The notes under the pieces are model-generated. The model ran no database searches and was not told where the DNA came from. It saw only the letters and a list, made by a program, of their open reading frames with translations. A DNA stretch of 64,000 nucleotides from Arthrobacter endolithicus (GTDB lineage: Bacteria; Actinomycetota; Actinomycetes; Actinomycetales; Micrococcaceae): assembly GCF_026627425.1 (NCBI RefSeq), contig NZ_JAPNLH010000012.1, forward strand, positions 62,001 through 126,000, in the 5' to 3' direction. Shown piece after piece: positions 25,553 to 33,678 of this stretch. Each line of letters begins with the position of its first letter. Within the stretch, counting starts at the first letter, position 1. A program made the position numbers and the translations under genes.

Positions 25553-27838
25553 ATGACGCAGCCCAGCATTCAGGACCAGCCCAGCATTCAGGACCAGCCC
25601 GGCTTCCAGGACCGGCCCGGCTTCCAGGATCGGCCCGGCCTTCAGGATCGGCCCGGCCTTCAGGATCGGCCCGGCCTTCAGGACCGGCCCGGCCTTCAGG
25701 ACCGGCAGGAGGACGGTGCCTCCCGGTCCACCCGGGAACAGGCGCTGGCGCTGCTGGGCAAATTGGTCGGCTCTCCGGACGCGCAGTTCCATGATGGGCA
25801 GTTCGAAGCCATTGAAGCACTGGTGGAGGCGGGCCGGCGTGCACTCGTCGTCCAGCGCACCGGCTGGGGGAAATCCGCTGTTTACTTTGTGTCCTCCCTG
25901 TTGCTGCGGGCCCGGGGCGCCGGGCCGACCTTGATCGTTTCGCCTCTGCTGGCGCTGATGCGGGATCAGGTGGCTGCCGCAGAGCGGGCCGGTGTCCGGG
26001 CGATGGCGATTAACTCCGCCAACGCCACCGAGTGGGACCTGGTGCGTGCGGCGCTCGCAGCCGATGAGGTGGATGTGCTGCTGGTATCCCCGGAGCGGCT
26101 GACAAATCCCGCCTTCCGGGAAAACCAGCTGCCCGAGCTGATCCGCCGTACGGGCCTACTGGTAATCGATGAAGCACACTGCATCTCCGACTGGGGGCAC
26201 GATTTCAGGCCTGACTACCGGCGCATTGCGGATCTGATTGCCCAGTTGCCCGCTGCCGTGCCCGTGCTCGCCACCACGGCCACGGCAAATTCCCGTGTTG
26301 TTGCCGATATTGAGGAGCAGCTGGGTACCGACGTGTTCACTATCCGTGGCGGCCTGGCGCGTAAATCCCTGCGCCTGGGCGTCCTCCGGCTCCCGGATTC
26401 GCGGGATCGGTTGGGCTGGCTGCTCACCCACTTGGCCGAACTCCCGGGGAGCGGGATCATCTATACCCTGACCGTTTCCGCGGCGGAGGATACCGCCAGA
26501 ATGCTGGCCGATGCCGGCCATGAGGTCCTTGCCTATACGGGGCGCACGGACCCGATGGACCGTGAGCTGGCCGAGCAGAAGCTCAAGGGCAACCAGGTCA
26601 AGGCGCTGGTCGCGACCAGCGCACTGGGGATGGGCTTCGACAAACCTGACCTGGGCTTCGTCCTGCACCTCGGTGCGCCATCCTCCCCTGTGGCGTATTA
26701 CCAGCAAGTCGGTCGTGCCGGACGCGGAACGGCGAACGCGGATGTGCTCTTGTTGCCGGGCAAGGAAGACAAGGACATCTGGCAGTACTTCGCGACGGCG
26801 TCGATGCCCTCGGAAGGGAAGGCATCGGCCGTACTCCAAGCGCTCGCCGAAGCGGGCCGGCCGGTTTCCACGGTGGCCCTCGAAGCCAGGGTGGATTTAC
26901 GCCGCACACCGTTGGAATTGCTCCTGAAGGTGCTGGCGGTCGACGGCGCCGTGGAGCGGGCCGCGGGAGGCTGGCAGTCGACGGGGCGGGGCTGGGTCTA
27001 CGACAGGGAACGCTACGAACGGATCGCCGCCGCGCGGGTGAACGAACAGGACTCGATGGTCGTTTACGAACAAACCGCGGGCTGCCGCATGGAGTATTTA
27101 GCCGCGGCCCTGGACGATGACACGGCCACTGCGTGTGGGCGCTGCGATAACTGCACCGGTCGGTGGTTCTCGGCGACTGTGGATGCCTCGGCTGTCTCGA
27201 AGGCGGGGGAGTCATTGCGTCGCGCCGGTGTGATTATCGAGCCGCGTGTGCAGTGGCCCAGCGGCATGGACCGGCTTGGCGTGCCGGTGAAAGGGAAGCT
27301 GAAGGCCGATGAGCAGAACGGAGCCGGCCGGGCGCTGTCACGGTTGACGGACCTAGGCTGGGGCGGAGCCCTGCGCGGGGTGTTCGCTGCAGAATCCGAA
27401 GACAGGGAGATTGACCCGGCGCTGCTGCAGGCCTGCATCGGCGTGCTTCGGGAGTGGGGGCAGACAGGCTGGGACGGCGCCGGGCGTCCCGCGGCGGTGG
27501 TGGCAGTCCCGTCCCGCAGCAGGCCCCGGCTGGTGCGCTCGCTGGCGGAGGGAATTTCCTCGATCGGGCGGCTCCCGCTGCTGGGGTCGATGGACCTGCA
27601 GCATTCCGGGCCTACCGGCCAGCGCGGCGGCAATAGTGCCTACCGGCTGGCCGGGGTCTGGGAACGGATTGCCGTCGGCCCGGATCTGGCCGGAGCGCTG
27701 GCGCCGTATGCCGGTCAACCGGTCCTGCTGATCGACGATCTGGTGGACAGCCGGTGGACGATCACCGTCGCCGGGCGGGCTTTGCGTCAGGCGGGTGCCG
27801 GCGCGGTCCTGCCTCTGGTGCTCGCCCAAGCTGGATAG
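25553..27838 (+). CDS. recQ: RecQ-family DNA helicase with C-terminal phosphoribosyltransferase-like domain
   Basis: From ATG 25553 the product is 761 residues (in-frame GTG starts exist at 25550 and 25532). Residues 4-51 are eight hexapeptide repeats encoded by a minisatellite. The helicase core follows: RTGWGKSAVYF (motif I), VIDEAHCISDWGHDFRPDYR (motif II), ATTATAN (III), VATSALGMGFDKPDLGFVLH (V) and YYQQVGRAGRG (VI). A RecQ zinc module CRMEYLAAAL...CGRCDNC comes next. The last ~100 residues contain VLLIDDLVDSRWTITVAGRAL, a phosphoribosyltransferase PRPP-loop signature, replacing an HRDC domain. It unwinds DNA in repair; the role of the C-terminal domain is unknown. Confidence 0.93.
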   Translation: MTQPSIQDQPSIQDQPGFQDRPGFQDRPGLQDRPGLQDRPGLQDRPGLQDRQEDGASRSTREQALALLGKLVGSPDAQFHDGQFEAIEALVEAGRRALVVQRTGWGKSAVYFVSSLLLRARGAGPTLIVSPLLALMRDQVAAAERAGVRAMAINSANATEWDLVRAALAADEVDVLLVSPERLTNPAFRENQLPELIRRTGLLVIDEAHCISDWGHDFRPDYRRIADLIAQLPAAVPVLATTATANSRVVADIEEQLGTDVFTIRGGLARKSLRLGVLRLPDSRDRLGWLLTHLAELPGSGIIYTLTVSAAEDTARMLADAGHEVLAYTGRTDPMDRELAEQKLKGNQVKALVATSALGMGFDKPDLGFVLHLGAPSSPVAYYQQVGRAGRGTANADVLLLPGKEDKDIWQYFATASMPSEGKASAVLQALAEAGRPVSTVALEARVDLRRTPLELLLKVLAVDGAVERAAGGWQSTGRGWVYDRERYERIAAARVNEQDSMVVYEQTAGCRMEYLAAALDDDTATACGRCDNCTGRWFSATVDASAVSKAGESLRRAGVIIEPRVQWPSGMDRLGVPVKGKLKADEQNGAGRALSRLTDLGWGGALRGVFAAESEDREIDPALLQACIGVLREWGQTGWDGAGRPAAVVAVPSRSRPRLVRSLAEGISSIGRLPLLGSMDLQHSGPTGQRGGNSAYRLAGVWERIAVGPDLAGALAPYAGQPVLLIDDLVDSRWTITVAGRALRQAGAGAVLPLVLAQAG
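25562..25705 (+). repeat. 18-bp minisatellite, eight units, in recQ
   Basis: Eight exact-length 18-bp units run from 25562 to 25705: two of CCCAGCATTCAGGACCAG, then six variants of CCCGGCCTTCAGGATCGG. In frame each encodes Pro-(Ser/Gly)-(Ile/Phe/Leu)-Gln-Asp-(Gln/Arg). Neighbouring units are the most alike, the pattern of stepwise slippage expansion. Confidence 0.92.
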
Positions 27839-27856
27839 AACATCTGCGGAAAGCAG

Positions 27857-27888
27857 AAAAGCACCCCCGAATCATCGGGGGTGCTTTT
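27857..27888. terminator. Bidirectional terminator between recQ and tRNA-Ser
   Basis: Stem arms AAAAGCACCCCCGA (27857-27870) and TCGGGGGTGCTTTT (27875-27888) are separated by an ATCA loop. T-runs occur on both strands. It serves recQ (right) and the leftward tRNA-Ser. Confidence 0.92.
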
Positions 27889-27895
27889 TTTGCTG

Positions 27896-27983
27896 CGGAG
27901 ACGGGGGGATTTGAACCCCCGGTGGAGTTGTGCCCCACACTTCATTAGCAGTGAAGCCCATTCGGCCGCTCTGGCACGTCTCC
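27896..27983 (-). tRNA. tRNA-Ser (anticodon GCT)
   Basis: On the minus strand from 27983: acceptor GGAGACG pairs with CGTCTCC, D-arm TGCCAGAGCGGCCGAATGG, anticodon stem-loop TTCACTGCTAATGAA, a long variable arm typical of class II tRNA, and a GTTCAAATCC T-loop. The discriminator is G, and CCA is not encoded. It reads AGC/AGU serine codons. Confidence 0.95.
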
Positions 27984-28139
27984 AGCGCTGGCCCCGGTAG
28001 AAGCCCGAAGCCAGCTTTCCAAGGTTACCTAAAAGTGCTCTCGCAAAGCAAAACGCCGGTCCCGGTTAGGCAGCGGCATCTTGCCCGACGGCAAACCGTA
28101 GCGTCACGCGGTGAGGAAGTGGTCCATTAAGCTCGGATA

Positions 28140-30110
28140 ATGGTTGAATCGAGCAGGCTCCGGGTGGTGATTGTAGGCGCAGGCCCCCGCGGAACGTCGC
28201 TGCTGGAGCGGCTACTGGCCCGATATGCAACGGGCACCGGCGAGCAACGCCTGGAGATCCATCTGGTGGATCCTTATCCAGCGGGACCGGGGCACGTGTG
28301 GCGAACGGACCAGTCGCGGCTTTACCTGATGAACACGCCCTCGTTCTTCCCGACCTTGATTCCAGACCACGGGTTGAGCGCCCGCCCCCTGACGGGCGGA
28401 AGTTTTGACCACTGGCGCCGGAACCAGTCTCTCTTTCCAGATGCAGAGCTCAGTGCCGCCGACGTTGCTGAGCTCAGGCAATTGGACACCGACGGTTTCC
28501 CCAGCCGCGCACTCTATGGGAGATACCTGCGCAGCACCTTTACTGCGCTCCTGGACAATGTCCCCGCCGGCGCCCGGGTTCAGGTCCATGAAACCACCGC
28601 AACCCGGATTCGGCGGGGGCGGCCGACGGCGGTGGGCAGGTTCGTCGTCGAACTCGCCAACGGCGAGGAGCTGAGCGCCGATAATGTGGTGCTCGCCTTG
28701 GGGCACTTGCCGGCACGGTTAAACGCTGCGCAACAGCGATTGGCGGACGGCGCGCGAAAATTCGGCCTCCGCTACTGGCCACCGGCCGTTCCCAATGACG
28801 TGGACTGGGCCGCAGTACCCGGCGCAGAGCCGGTCCTTGTCCGCGGGATGGGACTGAACTTTTTCGATGTTGTGGGGCAACTCACCGAGGGCCGCGGGGG
28901 ACGGTTCGAACCGATGAAGGAGCAGGAAGACCGGGCGGCCAGCAGCAACGGGGAAGCGTTGAACTACGTCCCGTCCGGACGTGAGCCGCTGATTCTGGCC
29001 GCCTCCCGCCGCGGGGCACCCTACCGGGCCAAAGCCGCCGTTGCTACGTACTATCCGCAGAGCGTGGGCCTGCGCTTTTTTACCGAGGAAACCGTCTCGG
29101 CCCTGGCAGCACACGGCCTCCAGCCGGCATTCGACCAGGATCTTTGGCCGCTGCTGCACCGCGACGCGCTCTGGGCGTATTACCGGACGCTGCTCAAAGT
29201 GGATCCAAGCAGCGTCGAGCGTGCAGATTTCCTGTCCGTCCTGGACACCATCCTCTCCCGTCCTGGACGCGGAAGCGGTTGGGCGGACGACGTCGACGCG
29301 CTGGTTGCAGCGTGCGTGCCGGTATCGCTGCGGCTGGATCTGTTGGGATTGGCCCGGCCCTTCGCGCAACGGACCTTCCACACACATGAAGAGTTCGATG
29401 CGGCTATGGAGACGTATCTGCAGGCGGACGCGCGGGCCTGTGTCGCCGGGGAGGATGATCCCGTCAAGATGGCCATTGGGGTCCTGAACGCAGGACGGGC
29501 CGTGATCAAGATATTGGTGGCCGACGGCGGTATCACCGGCGAGTCATGGCTCGGCGCCCTGCGGGGCTGGTTCGAATCCTTCGTAGAAGGTCTCGCCAGT
29601 GGACCGCCTGCGCTGCGGATGGAACAGCTGGCCGCGCTGTCGCGTGCCGGCGTCGTCCGTTTTGTTGGCCCTGATCCGGTGTTCGGCATCGATCCGGCGG
29701 ACGGAACCTTCACCGTCGTTTCGCCGTGGGTGAAGGCTGAGCCGCTGCGGGCACGGAATATGATCGAGGCGCTGGCACCGGCAAACCAGGTCCTTCTGAA
29801 CCGCTCCCCGCTGCTGGAAGGTCTACTGGCGGACGGCTTGGCCCGACCGCGGATTATGATCGCGGCGGACGGTGAGCCGGTTGTGACGAGCGGGCTAGAG
29901 GTAACAGCTCCGCCCTACCGGTCGGTCGGTGCAAGCGGGCGGGGGACCGAAGGCCTTTACGTGCTTGGTCTCCAGCTCTCTTCCACTCAGTGGGGGACCG
30001 CGATTGCGGCGGAATCGAAGGCGCAGTACCGCAGCGGCTACCGGACCCTGCAGGACGCGGATCAGATCGCCGCGGACGTCCTGGCGCCGGCAGTGCGAGC
30101 CGTCCCGTAA
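28140..30110 (+). CDS. FAD/NAD(P)-binding protein (FAD-NAD(P)-binding domain family)
   Basis: The 656-residue protein opens with a Rossmann dinucleotide motif, VVIVGAGPRGTSLLERLLARY (about 9-29), then HLVDPYPAGPGHVW and ADNVVLALGHLP, matching the large family of FAD-NAD(P)-binding proteins with the GxGPRG signature. A second glycine-rich piece, VLVRGMGLNFFDVVGQL, lies near residue 230. The C-terminal part (YRSVGASGRGTEGLYVLGLQLSSTQWGTAIAAE) resembles the ending of flavin monooxygenase-like proteins. No membrane segment is seen. It stands alone between two tRNA-Ser genes; the substrate is unknown. Confidence 0.85.
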   Translation: MVESSRLRVVIVGAGPRGTSLLERLLARYATGTGEQRLEIHLVDPYPAGPGHVWRTDQSRLYLMNTPSFFPTLIPDHGLSARPLTGGSFDHWRRNQSLFPDAELSAADVAELRQLDTDGFPSRALYGRYLRSTFTALLDNVPAGARVQVHETTATRIRRGRPTAVGRFVVELANGEELSADNVVLALGHLPARLNAAQQRLADGARKFGLRYWPPAVPNDVDWAAVPGAEPVLVRGMGLNFFDVVGQLTEGRGGRFEPMKEQEDRAASSNGEALNYVPSGREPLILAASRRGAPYRAKAAVATYYPQSVGLRFFTEETVSALAAHGLQPAFDQDLWPLLHRDALWAYYRTLLKVDPSSVERADFLSVLDTILSRPGRGSGWADDVDALVAACVPVSLRLDLLGLARPFAQRTFHTHEEFDAAMETYLQADARACVAGEDDPVKMAIGVLNAGRAVIKILVADGGITGESWLGALRGWFESFVEGLASGPPALRMEQLAALSRAGVVRFVGPDPVFGIDPADGTFTVVSPWVKAEPLRARNMIEALAPANQVLLNRSPLLEGLLADGLARPRIMIAADGEPVVTSGLEVTAPPYRSVGASGRGTEGLYVLGLQLSSTQWGTAIAAESKAQYRSGYRTLQDADQIAADVLAPAVRAVP

Positions 30111-30125
30111 GCGTTAACGCAAAAG

Positions 30126-30162
30126 ACCGGCCGGCCGGACCATGTAGTCCAGCCGGCCGGTT
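30126..30162 (+). terminator. GC-rich hairpin downstream of the FAD gene
   Basis: ACCGGCCGGC-type arms pair around CATGTA in the stretch between the FAD gene and tRNA-Ser. The stem is strong but interrupted and lacks a T-run, so termination is probable rather than certain. Confidence 0.55.
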
Positions 30163-30215
30163 CCCCTGACCAGGGCAAAAATTGTACAGGCGCTGGTTAT
30201 GCGCTGTACTCGTGG

Positions 30216-30303
30216 CGGAAGGTGCGAGATTCGAACTCGCGGTACGGGGTTACCGCACACTGGTTTTCAAGACCAGCTCCATCGGCCGCTCGGACAACCT
30301 TCC
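30216..30303 (-). tRNA. tRNA-Ser (anticodon TGA)
   Basis: On the minus strand from 30303: acceptor GGAAGGT pairs with ACCTTCC, with D-arm GTCCGAGCGGCCGATGG, anticodon loop CTTGAAA with TGA, a long variable arm and T-loop GTTCGAATCTC. Discriminator G; CCA is encoded at 30215-30213. It reads UCA and related serine codons. Confidence 0.95.
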
Positions 30304-30381
30304 TTACCGTTGTAGTCTTCCATATCCGCAGCTATGCCACGAAACGGCCGCAGATCCTGTTGGCGACGACGCTGGTTTCTT

Positions 30382-30432
30382 TGGTCGCCGACGGCCGGTC
30401 ACGGCCGTTTGGGTGGTCGCCGACGGCCAGTC
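30382..30432 (+). repeat. 19-bp direct repeat pair between tRNA-Ser and the DUF222 gene
   Basis: TGGTCGCCGACGGCCGGTC (30382-30400) recurs at 30414-30432 with one mismatch, 32 bp apart. They occupy the 248-nt non-coding gap before the DUF222/HNH gene. No function is evident. Confidence 0.6.
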
Positions 30433-30551
30433 GGCTGGGTGGGGCCCTGCGTAACAAGGCCCCGCGACCCGCCCCCAAAACTTGCGAAGATTCCCTATCC
30501 ACAGACCCATCTACTATTGTTTGTTCTAACCCCCAGGATTAGAATAGATAT

Positions 30552-32513
30552 ATGTTCGATAGCGGTAAGGCGGGTACCGGACCCAGCGAAGCAGCATACG
30601 CTCCGCCGGCACCCACCGCCACACCGGCACCGTCGACGGCGTTGGTCCCGTATCTGGCAGGCGTTGTCCCCGCCGTCGTTCCGGCGGGTGTGGCTGTTAC
30701 GCCGGCCCGGTCTTGCGGTAGCCCTGCCGGCCGGGTGGATGAAGCGAAAATCCGGGGTTGGATCGCTGAACTGGCGCTGCTGGATCCGGAGGACTTCGAA
30801 GACCGGGAACGGATCGGGCTGCTCCGGGCGGACGAGGACCTGAAAGCGGCCTTATGCGCCGCGCAGGCCCGGGTCACGGTAGCCTTTGATGCCTCCCAAC
30901 GCCGGGCCCAGGAAACCGCTCAGGCACTGGAGGACGCCAGGATATTAGCGAACCAACGTGCTGACCAACAAGGACCTGGACTGGGGGACCCGGATCCGGT
31001 GGCCCGTAACTTGGCCCGGCAGGCAGCGAAACGGTTGGCGGCGAAGCGGGCGGCCAGGCTCACGGACAGCATCGGGGCGCAAATCGCGTTGGCAAGACAC
31101 GAATCCCCCACGAAAGGAAACCAGCTCCTGGGCCTGGCTAAAGTCCTCGCCACGGAGATGCCCCACACGTTCACAGCCCTCGCGACCGGGAAACTCAACG
31201 AATACCGGGCAGTCCTGCTCGTGAAGGAAACCGCGTACCTATCCCTAGATGACCGCAAAGCCGTAGACACCGAACTCGCCGCCGACACCGGGACCATGAC
31301 AGGAATGGGCTACCAGCGCGTTACCGCGGAAGCGCAAAGGATCGCGTACCGGCTGGACCCGGTCTCCGTGCTGGCCCGGAACGTGAAAGCCGTCAACGAC
31401 CGGCACGTGAGCCTACGCCCGGCCCCGGACGCGATGGTCCGGCTTTCCGCGCTCCTGCCCGTCGCCGAAGGAGTCGGAGTGTACGGCTCCCTGTCCCGGG
31501 AAGCGGACACCCTCCACGCCGGTGGAGACCCCCGCAGCCGCGGACAAATCATGGCCGACACGTTAGTCCACCGTGCCACCGGGACCCCCTGCGGGATCAC
31601 CGGGATCAACCTCCACCTCGTCATAACCGACAGGACCCTGTTCCAAGGCGACAGCGAACCCGCCCACCTCACCGGCTACGGCACCGTCCCGGCCCACTGG
31701 GCCAGAAACCTCCTCCAACACGGACAAAACAGGACCACCGACACAATTGCTGCGGCACCGGCGGACCCGGCATTCCGGGTCTGGATCCGCCGCCTCTACA
31801 CCGCCCCCGGCACCGGGCACCTCGTCGCCATGGACTCCAAAAAACGGCTCTTCCCGCCCGGGCTACGCAGATTCATCATCACCCGAGACCAAACCTGCCG
31901 GACCCCCTGGTGCGACGCCCCGATCCGGCACATCGACCACATCATCCCCCACCACAACCAACAAAAACCACCACCCCGGCAAAAACCACGGCCCAGCCGG
32001 CGGCGGACAGACCAGCGAACCCAACGGCCAAGGACTCTGCGAACGCTGCAACTACCGCAAAGAAACCCCCGGCTGGACCTCCACCCCACACCCCCGAACC
32101 CCACCAGGAACAGAACCAACCACCGGATCACCCCCACGACACACCGTCATAACCACCACACCCCTGGGCCACGTCTACACCTCCACAGCACCCGCACTCC
32201 CCGGCACCAACAGGATGGCCTGTGCCGAAGGAACTTGAAGCAGCGCCGCGACGCAAAAAACCACTTCCACGGCCAAATGCTCCCGACACCCGTTCACCTC
32301 ACGGCGCGAAAGTGCATCCGGCGCAGGGGGGCTTCTATTCTCCGGAAACCGGCGAAGTCTGAAGCAGTCCACCAGCCACACCAGACACTTTTGGGCATGC
32401 TTCCGATCTGGTCGGCATCCTGGGCAGCTGGCACAGCGGCTGAGGAGATTGGCAGCCATCACGTCTATGCTGTGAAGGCTGCCCGTACGCCTCATAGGTC
32501 TAAGGCCGCATAG
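30552..32513 (+). CDS. DUF222/HNH endonuclease-type protein, frameshifted in the HNH domain
   Basis: The open frame encodes 653 residues. Residues to about 470 are a normal actinobacterial DUF222 protein leading into an HNH domain ([24 protein letters not shown], ending at 31958). The next residues are implausible (Pro/Arg/His/Thr-rich). The expected continuation, [18 protein letters not shown], is found one frame over from 32002 to a stop at 32236-32238. A 43-nt stretch (31959-32001) separates the halves, so an insertion probably broke the gene; the restored product would be about 547 residues. The altered protein loses the second metal-binding CxxC and part of the HNH motif, so nuclease activity is unlikely. 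Confidence 0.8.
31959..32001 (+). other. 43-nt frameshifting insertion in the HNH domain
   Basis: This segment separates the two HNH halves and its length (3n+1) explains the frame change. It consists mostly of an imperfect 18-bp tandem pair beginning AAAAACCAC at 31963 and 31981, which suggests slippage or duplication rather than a transposon. Confidence 0.65.
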
Positions 32514-32597
32514 TCACCTATCTGACGAGCGGCTATGACGCGCGTAGCTCGCAGTAACGTGACAGCAAGAAATTAGGCATTACAAGTGGAGGGTGAC

Positions 32598-33581
32598 ATG
32601 AAGGCGATCGGTATCAAGGCTCCGGGCGGACCTGAAATGTTGGAACTGCGCGAGGTTCCGGCCCCCGTCCCCGGGTCTGGCGAGGTGCTGATCGACGTTG
32701 TGGCCGCCGGAATTAACCGGGCAGATGTCCAGCAGCGGCGCGGGTTTTATCCTCCTCCGGCTGGGGCCTCGGATATCCCTGGGCTTGAGGTGTCAGGGCG
32801 GATTGCCGGCTTTGGACCCAATGTTGCTAAGGCATTCTCCAAAGGCGACAAGGTGGTCGCGCTGCTCTCCGGGGGCGGCTACGCACAGCAGGTGGCGGTG
32901 TCGGCGGAACAGGTGCTGCGTATCCCGGCCGGAATCGACGTGGTCACGGCGGCCGCCCTGCCCGAGGTCGCGGCCACGGTGTATTCGAATCTGTTCATGA
33001 CCGCCCAGCTGCAGGCCGGCGAAACTGTCCTGATCCATGGGGGTACCGGTGGCATCGGTGTCATGGCCGTCCAGCTGGCGAAGGCGTTGGGTGCAACCGT
33101 GGCGGCGACCAGCGGCAGCGAGGAAAAGACCAGCACGTTGACGGCCTTCCTCGGAGCGGATATCGCCATAAATTATCGCGAACAGGATTTTGTCGAGGTG
33201 CTGCGCGAGCGGACCGGGGGACACGGAGCCGATGTCATCCTGGATGTGGTGGGTGCAAAGTATCTGAAGCGCAATGTGGAAGCCCTCGCGCAGTACGGGA
33301 GATTGGTCATAATCGGTCTCCAGGGCGGGACGACGGCGGAACTGGACTTGGGCATGCTGGTCTCCAAGCGGGCCGCCATCATCGGTACCACGCTCCGGGC
33401 CCGCCCGACGGAGGAAAAGGGCGCCATTATGAACGCCGTCCGCGATCACGTCTGGCCGTTGGTGAGTAATGGAAAGGTTAAGACTCTGGTGAATAAAACC
33501 TTCCCGCTGGCCCAGGCGGCGCAGGCGCATGCGTACTTTGATTCCAGTGAACACATGGGCAAGGTCCTGCTGACCGTGTAG
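32598..33581 (+). CDS. NAD(P)H-quinone oxidoreductase (zeta-crystallin/PIG3 type)
   Basis: The 327-residue medium-chain dehydrogenase/reductase lacks the zinc ligands of alcohol dehydrogenases. Motifs: the N-terminal barrel MKAIGIKAPGGPEMLELRE, AGINRADVQQRRGFYPPP, the NADP-binding loop LIHGGTGGIGVMAVQLAKALG, and GGHGADVILDVVGAKYLKRN. It reduces quinones or enones with NADPH. ATG 32598 was chosen over an in-frame GTG 12 nt earlier because the GGAGGG site overlaps that GTG. It is followed by cstA after about 97 nt. Confidence 0.92.
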   Translation: MKAIGIKAPGGPEMLELREVPAPVPGSGEVLIDVVAAGINRADVQQRRGFYPPPAGASDIPGLEVSGRIAGFGPNVAKAFSKGDKVVALLSGGGYAQQVAVSAEQVLRIPAGIDVVTAAALPEVAATVYSNLFMTAQLQAGETVLIHGGTGGIGVMAVQLAKALGATVAATSGSEEKTSTLTAFLGADIAINYREQDFVEVLRERTGGHGADVILDVVGAKYLKRNVEALAQYGRLVIIGLQGGTTAELDLGMLVSKRAAIIGTTLRARPTEEKGAIMNAVRDHVWPLVSNGKVKTLVNKTFPLAQAAQAHAYFDSSEHMGKVLLTV

Positions 33582-33678
33582 GGGATCGGCCGTGCTTGCG
33601 GCCGCCCCGGCGTTCCTTGCTACGCTCTACGGGAATGAAGCCGATGCCAAGACTTCAAAACCTTCTCAAGGGAGAGAC

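Noticed and set aside
25481-25844. Repeat-rich minus-strand open frames with Leu/Gly/Ala-Gly-Pro repeats
   Set aside because: They are mirror readings of the recQ minisatellite; the forward frame continues into a full helicase.
27896-30303. Two tRNA-Ser genes flanking one gene, considered as boundaries of an integrated island
   Set aside because: The tRNAs have different anticodons and sequences, no direct repeat of a tRNA end was found, and no integrase is present.
32175-32495. Minus-strand open frame over the end of the DUF222 gene, considered as a transposase remnant
   Set aside because: No DDE, integrase or other motif, no terminal inverted repeats and no target duplication were seen.
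33592-33678. Upstream GTG start for cstA
   Set aside because: ATG 33679 has a good AAGGGAGAG site and the extra 29 residues are not CstA-like.
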